Shown here: piece after piece, positions 8,683 through 16,246 of the stretch | Numbering within the stretch: the first letter of the stretch is position 1 | How the letters are laid out: the number at the start of each line of letters is the position of its first letter | DNA from: Planctomycetota bacterium | GTDB taxonomy: Bacteria > Planctomycetota > UBA1135 > JAKEFM01 | Assembly: GCA_022616055.1 (NCBI GenBank) | Contig: JAKEFM010000233.1 | Coordinates: 1-46,159, forward strand | DNA length: 46,159 nucleotides | Reading direction: 5' to 3' | Made by a program: the position numbers and the translations under genes | Notes under the pieces: model-generated | What the model saw: only the letters and a program-made list of their open reading frames with translations | Told to the model about the DNA's origin: nothing | Database searches by the model: none

Positions 8683-8846
8683 GGCCGCCGAGCGATTCTG
8701 TGAGGCCCTTGATCCGGGGACAAGGCGAGGCAGGGCTCCCCGGGGGAGGGACCGGCCGGCACGCGTCGCGCTCGCTGGCACAACCGTTGCGTCGGGCTTC
8801 ATCGCAAGGCCCGTACCCGAATCTGTGAACCGTCGAAACCCGCTGC

Positions 8847-8852
8847 TATCAT
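8847..8852 (+). promoter_or_regulatory. Candidate -10 element before the lipoprotein gene
   Basis: TATCAT occurs in a locally AT-richer stretch 70 bases before the ATG at 8923. TGTGAA lies 17 bases upstream as a weak -35 candidate. This is a pattern match only. Confidence 0.3.
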
Positions 8853-8922
8853 CCCTTCCGTCGCTGGCGCGCCGGAGCCCCCTCACCCGCCGCGGCGCTT
8901 TACCTCCTTCCGGGGACCCTTC

Positions 8923-11835
8923 ATGACCCTCGTGAGCCGGCTGCTGCCCCTCCCCTTCCTCCTCGTCCTCGGTTGCTCGGGGAGCGGCGGGGGGTCGTCG
9001 GGCACCTTCGTCATCGTCTCGTGCTCCCTCGGCTGTACCACGGGCGGCTGCTCGATCAACCAGATCGCCGAGAACCAGGAGATCGTCCTCGAGTTCAACC
9101 GGCCGGTGGATCCCGCCAGCGTCGGCCCCGACACGTTCAACGTCGTCAAGGCGGTCCCTGGCGGCGCCGCCCCCCCCGGGACGTGGGTCACGCAGGGGAA
9201 GAAGGCGATCTTCCGTCCCCTCCTCTCCTTCGGCTCGATGGGCTCGATCGTCTTCGGGTTCGAGGAGAACGCTCCCTACCAGATCACCGTCCCCGCCGCC
9301 CCGGCGGGGGCCGTGATCCGCTCGACCGCCGGGAGCCCCAACCGCACGGCCATCTCCTGCGTCGTGACGGCGTCCCAGGGCGTGAACGACTACGTCCCCG
9401 GCTCGCCCCATGTCGCGGTCTTCTACCAGTCCGACCCCTTCAATCCCAGCGCCCTGGTCCCCCTCGCCGACGCGACCTGCGTCCCGCGCGGGCTGCCGGA
9501 TCCCGACCTCCCCCAGCCGCCGGGGACCGTCCCCGCGCCCGTGCGGATCGTCTTCGTGTTCGACGACATCATGCAGCCGGAGAGCCTCGTCGACCCCCTC
9601 CTCCAGTCGAGCGAGACGCTGCGGGTCCGCGTGAGGCAGTTCGATCCGACGACGATTCCGCCCGAGGAGACGACCACGGTCGTCCCCGGGAGCTTCACGA
9701 TCTCCTACGACTTCACGGCGCTGCGGACGCGGGTCGTCTTCGCCCCGACCGTGCTCTACCCGGGGCTCGGCTTCGACCCGACCGCGGGGGACTGCATCCC
9801 TCCCTTCCCGGTGGGGGAAACGCTCCGGCAGATGGAGGTGGAGCTCTCCCCGGCGATCTTCGACGTCTCGGGGAGCACGACGACCCCCCCGAACCCGCTC
9901 GTCCTCGCCTCCAACCAGGATCCGGTCGTCTTCACGACGAAGCCGGCGGAGGCCTCGACCTTCACCCTCACGGAGGACTTCGAGACGACCGCCCGGGAGG
10001 ACGCGTCCCGGACCGGGGCGATGTGGAACGACCCCTCGGCCCCCGGCGTGCTGAAGATCGGGAAGGGAGGGGGGAGGGGCCTCCTCGGGGACGTCCGCCT
10101 CGGGGTGGACGACGTCATCATCGACACGGGGAGCCAGACCTTCCCGCACCCGGGCCTCCCCGGGACCCACACCCTGACGGGCGCGCCGATCACGGTGACG
10201 GACGGGATCTTCGAGTTCGAATCGATACGCGTCCCCCAGGGCCGCAAGCTCACGTTCGTCGGACCGAACGTGGCGCGGGTCTTCGTCCGCGGGAATCTGG
10301 AGGTGCAGGGGACGCTGGACCTCACGGGCAAGCCCGGCCCGGACGTCCTGACCTTCAACGACGCCTTCCAGACCGGCTTCCCCCAGCACCCCACGGGGGG
10401 TTTGGGCGGAGAGGGCGGTCCGGGCGCTGGCGCTGGCGGGGAGGGTGGGGACATCGACCCGAACGTTCAGGCGTCGTTCCCCCCCACTCAGTTCTGGTCC
10501 TCGACCGCGATCCTGGACGGGCAGCCCGGGGAAGGAGTCGGGGGTTCGACCGTTCCGGGGACCGGCGGCGCCCCGGGCGTGGCCCACTACCCCGCCAACC
10601 TCCCTCCCCCGGGGAGCCTCCCGGGCGAGATCTGCCCGGCGACCGTCGTCTGCAAGTCCCAGCAGAAGGGGAGCGGAGGCGGTGGAGGCGGGTACAAGAC
10701 CCCGGGCTCGCCCGGTTCGCAGGGGACCGCCCCGTACGGGGGGCTCACGCAGGGCTGCGCCCTCTCCGCCGTGATCCCGCTTGCCCAGCCTTCCCCGGGC
10801 GGACCCGCCGTCGTCGCGGATCCGACCCTCAATCCGGATCTCGGCTTCCTGCTTGGAGGCTCGGGTGGCGGGGGGACGGGGGTGAACCCTCACGACTCCA
10901 AGCCACTGCCGGTCGGGATCGCCTGCGACATCAACAGCATCAACGTGGTGCCGACGGACAAGGTCGTCTACCAGACCGGATGCGGAGGAGGCGGGGGAGG
11001 GGGAGCCGGGCAGATCCAGGTGGGGCGCGATGCCACCTTCCAGGCGCCGGGCCTGATCGACGCCTCCGGCGGGAGGGGCGGCAGCTCCCTCTCGTCCGCG
11101 ACCGCGAATCCGGGGTCGGGCACCGGCTCCGGCGGCGGGGGGGGGAGCGGCGGGGCCGTCCTTCTCCAGGTGGCGAGACAGATCGCTCTCCCCGCGAGCA
11201 CCTCCTTCGTCCTCCGGGTGAAGGGGGGAGCGGGAGGACCGAACACGGTCACCCAGGCGGTCGGGGGCGCCGGCGGGGACGGCTACGCGCGGATCGAGGC
11301 CGATCCCGCCCCGCCCCTGGGCACGTTCACGAACTTCGTCGACCCGATCGCCTCCCTCACCGTCGGGACCTACGTCCCCTTCACCGGGTCCGCCGCGAAC
11401 TTCTCGGGGGCGACCTCGAACTGGATCCCCACGGCCGGCTCCGGCTCCCTCATCGTCACCTACGACCACTACAACCTGAAGGCGGCCTTCGGCAACCCGG
11501 CCACTCCCCCCGCGAACGTCCAGGACTGCTCCGACCCGCTCGTCACCTGCACGGATTTCGACGACGATCCGGGCACGCCGAACGGACCGCTCCTCCCCGG
11601 CGTCCATCCCATCCAGATCTTCTTCCAGGGTGCGCCGGCGGACGAGTCGGGCGAGACGCCCAACGAGGCGCTGGCGGGCGAGTGGGTGACGACCCTCGCC
11701 GCCCTCAACGCGAACGATCCGGCCGCCCGGTTCGTCCGGTTCGCGATCGTCTTCGACCAGGCGCTCGCGACGACCGGCCCGCCTCCCCTCCTCCTCGCGA
11801 TCCTCGAGGTCAAGCTCTTCCTCAACGCCGAGTGA
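8923..11835 (+). CDS. Large Gly-rich surface lipoprotein with Ig-like domains
   Basis: 970 residues. The N-terminus is a type II signal with lipobox LVLGC (lipidated Cys18). It is followed by a Gly/Ser linker and a cysteine-bearing stretch (CSLGCTTGGCSIN). An SbsA-type Ig-like segment follows (NQEIVLEFNRPVDPASVGPD), and a second Ig-like region has VRIVFVFDDIMQPESLVDP. From about residue 440 come beta-helix-like strands (RKLTFVGPNVARVFVRGNLE) separated by long glycine tracts such as GCGGGGGGGAGQIQV and GGGGSGGAVLLQVA. This architecture is found in large surface proteins of planctomycetes and myxobacteria. No enzyme motif is seen, so a structural or adhesive outer-surface role is an inference. 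The stop overlaps the amidohydrolase start (GTGA), an odd partner for a surface protein. Confidence 0.8.
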   Translation: MTLVSRLLPLPFLLVLGCSGSGGGSSGTFVIVSCSLGCTTGGCSINQIAENQEIVLEFNRPVDPASVGPDTFNVVKAVPGGAAPPGTWVTQGKKAIFRPLLSFGSMGSIVFGFEENAPYQITVPAAPAGAVIRSTAGSPNRTAISCVVTASQGVNDYVPGSPHVAVFYQSDPFNPSALVPLADATCVPRGLPDPDLPQPPGTVPAPVRIVFVFDDIMQPESLVDPLLQSSETLRVRVRQFDPTTIPPEETTTVVPGSFTISYDFTALRTRVVFAPTVLYPGLGFDPTAGDCIPPFPVGETLRQMEVELSPAIFDVSGSTTTPPNPLVLASNQDPVVFTTKPAEASTFTLTEDFETTAREDASRTGAMWNDPSAPGVLKIGKGGGRGLLGDVRLGVDDVIIDTGSQTFPHPGLPGTHTLTGAPITVTDGIFEFESIRVPQGRKLTFVGPNVARVFVRGNLEVQGTLDLTGKPGPDVLTFNDAFQTGFPQHPTGGLGGEGGPGAGAGGEGGDIDPNVQASFPPTQFWSSTAILDGQPGEGVGGSTVPGTGGAPGVAHYPANLPPPGSLPGEICPATVVCKSQQKGSGGGGGGYKTPGSPGSQGTAPYGGLTQGCALSAVIPLAQPSPGGPAVVADPTLNPDLGFLLGGSGGGGTGVNPHDSKPLPVGIACDINSINVVPTDKVVYQTGCGGGGGGGAGQIQVGRDATFQAPGLIDASGGRGGSSLSSATANPGSGTGSGGGGGSGGAVLLQVARQIALPASTSFVLRVKGGAGGPNTVTQAVGGAGGDGYARIEADPAPPLGTFTNFVDPIASLTVGTYVPFTGSAANFSGATSNWIPTAGSGSLIVTYDHYNLKAAFGNPATPPANVQDCSDPLVTCTDFDDDPGTPNGPLLPGVHPIQIFFQGAPADESGETPNEALAGEWVTTLAALNANDPAARFVRFAIVFDQALATTGPPPLLLAILEVKLFLNAE

Positions 11836-13088
11836 CGGGGCGGCGGGCGCTCCCGGAAACGGAGTCGCGCCTCTTCGCCGCGGCGGGAGTCCTCGTCGAC
11901 CCCGAGACCTGGATCCCGGGAGGATCGCTCCTCCTCCAGGCGGGGCGCGTCCGGGAGGTCCGCGCCGGGGTCCCGGGGAAGCGCGGCGCCGAGGTCGTGG
12001 ACCTGCGGCCCGCGGTCCTCGTGCCCGGCCTGCTCGACGCGCACGCCCATCTCGACCTCACCCGCGTCGGGACGGTGCCGGCGCGCCGGGGATTCGCGGA
12101 CTGGATCCGGGGCGTCCTCGAAGGCCGCCGGACGATCCCCGGAGGCGGATCGCCGGAGTCGGTTCGAGACGGGGCGCGGGCCCTCCTCGCGCGCGGCTCG
12201 ACCTCCCTCGCCGACCACGACGGTTCCGGGGACTCCCTCGCGGGGCTCTCGGGATGGCCGGGGCGCGCCCTCGTCCTCCGCGAGGTGATCGCGCCGGCCC
12301 CCGAAGCGGCGGAACGGGAGGCGCGCCGGGCGCGCTCCTGGCTCGAGACCTTCCCCTCCCGCTCGCGGCGGAGGCCCGGCCTCGCCCCCCACGCGCCCTA
12401 CACCGTCTCGGTCCCGCTCTACTCCCGCCTCGCCCGCCTCGCCGCGGCCCGGCGCGTGGCCCTCTCGACCCATCTCGCCGAGACGCGCGAGGAGACCGTC
12501 CTCCTCCTCCGCGGGAGGGGCCCGCTCCGGGACCTCCTCGAGGAGCGGCGGCGGCTCCCCCCCGGATGGCGCCCTCCCGGGATGCGACCCCTCGAGGTCC
12601 TGGAGGCCGCGGGTGCGCTGGGCCCGCGCACCCTCCTCGTCCACGCGAACGACCTCACGGAGGAGGAGAGCGCCAGGGTCGCCCGCTCCGGAGCGACGGT
12701 CGTCGTCTGCCCCGGCACGCACCTCCATTTCGACCGGGCGGCGGCGTCGGTCCGCCGGCTCCGGGAGTCCGGCGCGCGCCTCGCCCTCGGGACGGACGGT
12801 CTCGCGAGCAACGACCGGCTCGACCTCTTCGTGGAGATGGCCCGGCTGCGCCTCCTGGTCCCGGCGATGAGCCCGGCCGAGGTCTTCCGGGCCGCCACCC
12901 TCGGCGGGGCCGCGCTGCGCCTTTCCCGCGGGGCCGGCACGCTCGCTCCGGGGGCGGCGGGGGACTTCCTCGCGCTCGACCCGCCGGGGACGAGGCCCGA
13001 TCGGCGGGGGCTCCTCGCCTGGCTGACGGAGGGATCCCCCGTGCCCCGCGCCGTATTCGTCGCCGGCCGGGCCCCCGATCGGACGTAG
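11832..13088 (+). CDS. Amidohydrolase, adenosine/aminofutalosine-deaminase-like
   Basis: 418 residues from a GTG overlapping the lipoprotein stop. It is a complete amidohydrolase barrel of the ATZ/TRZ–MTA/SAH deaminase group. The metal ligands are present: DAHAHLD (H71, H73), STHLAE (H214) and GTDGLASN (D322), with LVHAND (H271) and APHAPYTVS (H187) also conserved. The flanking beta-sandwich halves are there (PGGSLLLQAGRV at the start, GAAGDFLALDPP at the end). These enzymes deaminate adenosine-like nucleosides or related heterocycles in the cytoplasm. Candidates include methylthioadenosine/S-adenosylhomocysteine deaminase and aminodeoxyfutalosine deaminase of the menaquinone pathway. The sequence alone does not decide between them. 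Confidence 0.85.
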   Translation: MTGRRALPETESRLFAAAGVLVDPETWIPGGSLLLQAGRVREVRAGVPGKRGAEVVDLRPAVLVPGLLDAHAHLDLTRVGTVPARRGFADWIRGVLEGRRTIPGGGSPESVRDGARALLARGSTSLADHDGSGDSLAGLSGWPGRALVLREVIAPAPEAAEREARRARSWLETFPSRSRRRPGLAPHAPYTVSVPLYSRLARLAAARRVALSTHLAETREETVLLLRGRGPLRDLLEERRRLPPGWRPPGMRPLEVLEAAGALGPRTLLVHANDLTEEESARVARSGATVVVCPGTHLHFDRAAASVRRLRESGARLALGTDGLASNDRLDLFVEMARLRLLVPAMSPAEVFRAATLGGAALRLSRGAGTLAPGAAGDFLALDPPGTRPDRRGLLAWLTEGSPVPRAVFVAGRAPDRT

Positions 13089-13099
13089 CGCGGTCCGGC

Positions 13100-13105
13100 T
13101 ATATT
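13100..13105 (+). promoter_or_regulatory. Candidate -10 element before the NrnA-type gene
   Basis: TATATT lies in the 68-base gap between the amidohydrolase stop and the ATG at 13157, the only AT run in that gap. It suggests a separate promoter with a leader of about 45 bases. No convincing -35 is seen. Confidence 0.35.
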
Positions 13106-13156
13106 GCGCAGCCTCTCCGGGAACGGGCGGACGCCCGTCCTTCCGACGGAAGACGG

Positions 13157-14167
13157 ATGACGTCGAACGCGAGCGCGGCCGAGATCCTCCGGCGGGAAGC
13201 CCGCTTCCTGATCACGGGCCACGTGCGGGCCGACGGCGACTGCCTCGGCGCGGAGGCCGCCCTCTGGCACCTCGCCCGGGCCCTCGGCAAGGAGGCGACG
13301 ATCCTCAATCCCGACCCCCTGGCGGAGCGCTACGCCTTCCTCGCGAGGGTCGCCCCCTTCCGGTCCTACGATCCCGCCGCCGGCCCCGAGCAGGTCCCCC
13401 CCTACGACGCCCTCTTCGTCTGCGACGTCGCGGTCCTCTCCCGCACCGGACCCCTCGAGCCGATCCTGCGGGCGCGCCCCTCGCGGCGGGTGGTCGTCGA
13501 CCACCACGTGCCGGACCGGGGGGAGGTCTGGGACGCCGCCTACGTCGACGAGTCGGCGCCCGCGAGCGGCTACCTCGTCTGGCGCCTCGCCCGCGAGATG
13601 GGGGTCGCCCTCCCGAAGGATGCGCTCGAGGCGGTCTTCGTCGCGCTCACGACGGACACCGGCTGGTTCCGCTACAGCAACACCTCGGCGCTCGCCCTGT
13701 CGGCGGCCGCGGAGATCGTGGGGGCGGGGGTCGACGTGGCGGAGGTCTACCGGCGGGTCTACCAGCAGTTCCCGCCCCACTGGCCGGTGGGGATCGGGGC
13801 GATCCTCGGCACGCTCCGGTACCGCGCGGCGGGCGCGCTCGCCGTCGTCGCGATCGACCGCCGCGGGCTCGCGGAGCGCGGCGTCGAGACGATGGAGGAC
13901 GCCGACGAGGTGCTCGACGTGCTGCGCGCCGTCGGCCCCGTCGAGGTGGTGCTCTTCCTGCGGGAGCTCGAGGACGGCCGCGTCAAGGGCTCGCTTCGCT
14001 CCAAGGGGGACTTCGACGTGAACGAGCTCGCCCGCCGCTTCGGTGGCGGGGGGCACCGGAAGGCCGCCGGCTTCGAGCGGCCCGGCCCCTTCGCGACGGC
14101 GGTCCCGGGTCTCGAGAAAGAGGCGGAGGAGGCGGTCGAGCGCTGGCGCGCGGGGAGGCGGGGTTGA
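13157..14167 (+). CDS. nrnA: DHH family phosphoesterase, NrnA type (nanoRNase/pAp phosphatase)
   Basis: 336 residues, the normal NrnA length. The DHH domain has GHVRADGDCLGAEAAL (H22, D26, D28), FVCDVAV (D90), VVDHHV (D115, H116, H117) and LTTDTGWFRYSNTS (D167). The DHHA1 domain ends with RFGGGGHRKAAG (about 295-305), which binds the substrate phosphate. NrnA-type enzymes degrade oligoribonucleotides of a few bases and often 3'-phosphoadenosine 5'-phosphate, using Mn2+ in the cytoplasm. The ATG is supported by the start of homology a few residues later. The metallophosphoesterase gene follows with a TTGA overlap, so the two are expressed together. Some homologues act instead on cyclic-di-AMP products; that cannot be told apart here. 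Confidence 0.9.
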   Translation: MTSNASAAEILRREARFLITGHVRADGDCLGAEAALWHLARALGKEATILNPDPLAERYAFLARVAPFRSYDPAAGPEQVPPYDALFVCDVAVLSRTGPLEPILRARPSRRVVVDHHVPDRGEVWDAAYVDESAPASGYLVWRLAREMGVALPKDALEAVFVALTTDTGWFRYSNTSALALSAAAEIVGAGVDVAEVYRRVYQQFPPHWPVGIGAILGTLRYRAAGALAVVAIDRRGLAERGVETMEDADEVLDVLRAVGPVEVVLFLRELEDGRVKGSLRSKGDFDVNELARRFGGGGHRKAAGFERPGPFATAVPGLEKEAEEAVERWRAGRRG

Positions 14168-14925
14168 TCGCGCTCGTCTCCGACCTCCACAGCAACCGCG
14201 AGGCGCTCGAGGCGGTCCTCGGGGCGATCGCCGAGCTGGCGGAGGTGAAGGAGATCGTCTGCCTCGGGGACATCGTCGGGTACGGGCCGGACCCCGAGGT
14301 GGTCGTCGACCTCGTCCGGCAACGGACCTCCTTCGCCCTGATGGGGAACCACGACGAGGCACTCTTCCGGGAGGCGACCGACTTCAATCCCTACGCGCGC
14401 CGCGCGATCGAGGTTACCCGGCGCAAGATGCGGCCGGGCCTCCTCGCCTCCCCGGAGAAGCGGGAGCGATGGAGGTACCTCCAGTCGCTCCCCTCCTCCG
14501 TGCGGCGGGACGGGCTCCTCTTCGTCCACGCCTCCCCGCGCGACCCGCTGCGGGAATACGTGCTCGCCACGGACGGCATCCACAACCCCGAGAAGATGGA
14601 GGCGGTCTTCGCCGCCTTCGACGGGGTGTGCTTCATCGGCCACACCCACCACCCCGGGATCCACGGGCCCGACTTCCGCTTCCAGGCGATGGACGGGGCC
14701 GACCGGATGCGCGTGCGCCTCCCCACGGGGGAGAAGAGGCTCGTCAACGTCGGCTCCGTCGGCCAGCCGCGGGACGGGGACCCCCGCGCCTGCTTCGCCA
14801 CCTTCGACGGTGAATCGGTGGCTTGGCACCGGGTCGCCTACGACTTCCGGACGACGATGGAGAAGATCCGCGCGACGCCGGGCCTCGACGACATCCTGGC
14901 GCGGCGGCTCGCGATCGGGAAGTGA
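14164..14925 (+). CDS. Metallophosphoesterase (calcineurin-like, YfcE/MJ0936-like)
   Basis: 253 residues, read from a TTG inside the previous stop codon (TTGA). The five dinuclear-metal motifs are visible: VSDLHSN (D7, H9), GDIVGYG (D36), GNHDEAL (N62, H63), VHASPRD, and GHTHHPG. The tail is the beta-strand region LVNVGSVGQPRDGDPRACFA, typical of the small phosphodiesterase group. Members hydrolyse cyclic or short phosphodiesters in the cytoplasm; the substrate is unknown. The tight pairing with NrnA suggests a shared nucleotide-turnover role. The stop is four bases from that of the converging proline dehydrogenase. Confidence 0.88.
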   Translation: MIALVSDLHSNREALEAVLGAIAELAEVKEIVCLGDIVGYGPDPEVVVDLVRQRTSFALMGNHDEALFREATDFNPYARRAIEVTRRKMRPGLLASPEKRERWRYLQSLPSSVRRDGLLFVHASPRDPLREYVLATDGIHNPEKMEAVFAAFDGVCFIGHTHHPGIHGPDFRFQAMDGADRMRVRLPTGEKRLVNVGSVGQPRDGDPRACFATFDGESVAWHRVAYDFRTTMEKIRATPGLDDILARRLAIGK

Positions 14926-14929
14926 GCGC

Positions 14930-15829
14930 CTACCGGAAGAGGGCCCGCAGCACGTAGCGCGCGATCCTCGGGTTCTCCCGGAGGCGGCGGATGGAGTAGG
15001 CGTGCCACTCCTCCCCGTAGGGGACGTAGATCCGCACGCGCTGCCCGCTCGCCTCGAGCCGGGCGCTCAGGTCCTCCCGAACGCCGAGGAGCATCTGGCA
15101 CTCGAAGCGCTCGGGGGAGATGCGGAGGCGCCTCGCCATCGCGATCGCCGCCTCGGCGAGGGGCTCGTCGTGAGTCGCGCACCCGACGCTCGCCCCGCCG
15201 TTCAGGAGCGCCTCGAGGACGAGGAGGTAGTTGCGGTTGATCTCGTCGTGGGCCTTCCAGGCGATCTCCGGGGGCTCCCGGTAGATCCCCTTGCAGATCC
15301 GGACGTTGAGCGGCGGACCGCCGAGGAGGGAGCGGGCGTCCTCGGGCGTGCGGCGCAGGTAGGCCTGGAGGACCGGGCCGACGTTCTCGAAATCGGAGCG
15401 GAGGCGTCGGTACAGGGCGAGGGTCGCGTCCGTGCAGGAGGAGTCCTCCATGTCGATCCGGACGAAGTTCCCGAGGCTCCTCGCCTCCTCGAGGAGTCCC
15501 CGCATGCGCCGCTCGCACCCAGCAGCGTCGGTCTTCAGGCCGAAGTGGGTGAGCTTGACAGAGATGTTCGATCGGAGGTTCCCGCGCCGGATCTCCCGGA
15601 GGACCTCGGCGTACTCCGCGACCGCGGCGTCGGCCTCGGCGGGGTCCCTCGCGTGCTCGCCGAGGAGGTCGACCGTCGCCACCATCCCGGCGGCGTTCAG
15701 CCTCCCGATCGTGCCGAGGGCGTCCTCGCGCCGCGTGCCGGCGATGTAGCGGCGGGCCACCCTCCAGACGACCGGCTTCGGGAGGAGGGGGAGCGCGCGG
15801 GTGATCGCGGCGTCGAGGAGGCCGGGCAT
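14930..15829 (-). CDS. Proline dehydrogenase (monofunctional)
   Basis: 299 residues from ATG 15829. It has the FAD-binding barrel of proline dehydrogenases: NISVKLTHFG (lysine contacting the flavin), VRIDMEDSS, QAYLRRTPED, VRICKGIY, CATHDEPL, and the substrate-binding C-terminal segment YGEEWHAYSIRRLRENP with the RR pair that binds the proline carboxylate. The enzyme oxidises proline to pyrroline-5-carboxylate at the membrane, passing electrons to quinone. The partner P5C dehydrogenase domain of PutA is absent, and no such gene is seen in the window. It diverges from cutA; TAGAAT at 15849-15844 is a plausible -10 with a leader of only about 7 bases. Confidence 0.93.
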   Translation of the reverse strand: MPGLLDAAITRALPLLPKPVVWRVARRYIAGTRREDALGTIGRLNAAGMVATVDLLGEHARDPAEADAAVAEYAEVLREIRRGNLRSNISVKLTHFGLKTDAAGCERRMRGLLEEARSLGNFVRIDMEDSSCTDATLALYRRLRSDFENVGPVLQAYLRRTPEDARSLLGGPPLNVRICKGIYREPPEIAWKAHDEINRNYLLVLEALLNGGASVGCATHDEPLAEAAIAMARRLRISPERFECQMLLGVREDLSARLEASGQRVRIYVPYGEEWHAYSIRRLRENPRIARYVLRALFR

Positions 15830-15843
15830 CGGGGAGGGGGCGG

Positions 15844-15849
15844 ATTCTA
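15844..15849 (-). promoter_or_regulatory. Candidate -10 element for proline dehydrogenase
   Basis: TAGAAT on the minus strand lies 14 bases before the ATG at 15829. This would give an extremely short leader. Confidence 0.4.
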
Positions 15850-15867
15850 GTGAGGGGCGCTCGCGCG

Positions 15868-15873
15868 TACATT
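15868..15873 (+). promoter_or_regulatory. Candidate -10 element, leaderless start of cutA
   Basis: TACATT is followed by seven bases and then GTG 15881. Transcription starting about seven bases after the hexamer would begin at the start codon itself. Confidence 0.45.
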
Positions 15874-15880
15874 TCGCGCC

Positions 15881-16246
15881 GTGCCGTCGCGCCGGACTCG
15901 ACCGGAAAACCGGGTGGCCGAGGGGAGGGGCGCCCTCGTCCTCCTCGTCACCGCCCCCGACCGTGCCTCGGCCCGCCGCCTCGCCCTCGCGCTCGTGGGG
16001 GAGCGGCTCGCGGCCTGCGCCAACGTCGTCCCCGGCCTGCGGTCGATCTATCGCTGGAAGGGGGAGGTCCGCGACGACGCCGAGGTCCTCCTCCTGATCA
16101 AGTCGCGACGCCCCCTCCTTCCGGCCCTCGTCGCGCGCGTGAAGGCCCTCCACTCCTACTCGATCCCCGAGGTCCTCGCCCTCCCCGTGGCGGCCGGGAA
16201 CGCCCCCTACCTCGCCTGGCTCCGGAAGGAGACCGGGCGGGCGTGA
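15881..16246 (+). CDS. cutA: CutA divalent-cation tolerance protein
   Basis: 121 residues from GTG 15881, or 110 from GTG 15914; CutA proteins are usually about 105-115 residues. The signature CANVVPGLRSIYRWKGEV, then EVLLLIKSRR and HSYSIPEVLALPV, leave little doubt. CutA forms a very stable trimer resembling PII proteins and is linked to copper tolerance, although its biochemical role is still debated. The earlier start fits the TACATT hexamer seven bases upstream; the first 11 codons have weaker GC3 bias, which favours 15914. The transporter gene begins inside the cutA stop (GTGA), so the two are co-translated. Confidence 0.93.
   Translation: MPSRRTRPENRVAEGRGALVLLVTAPDRASARRLALALVGERLAACANVVPGLRSIYRWKGEVRDDAEVLLLIKSRRPLLPALVARVKALHSYSIPEVLALPVAAGNAPYLAWLRKETGRA

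Noticed and set aside
8973..13088. 1371-residue frame covering the lipoprotein and the amidohydrolase
   Set aside because: Only the part from 11832 is coding (amidohydrolase). Upstream it is a shadow of the lipoprotein frame.
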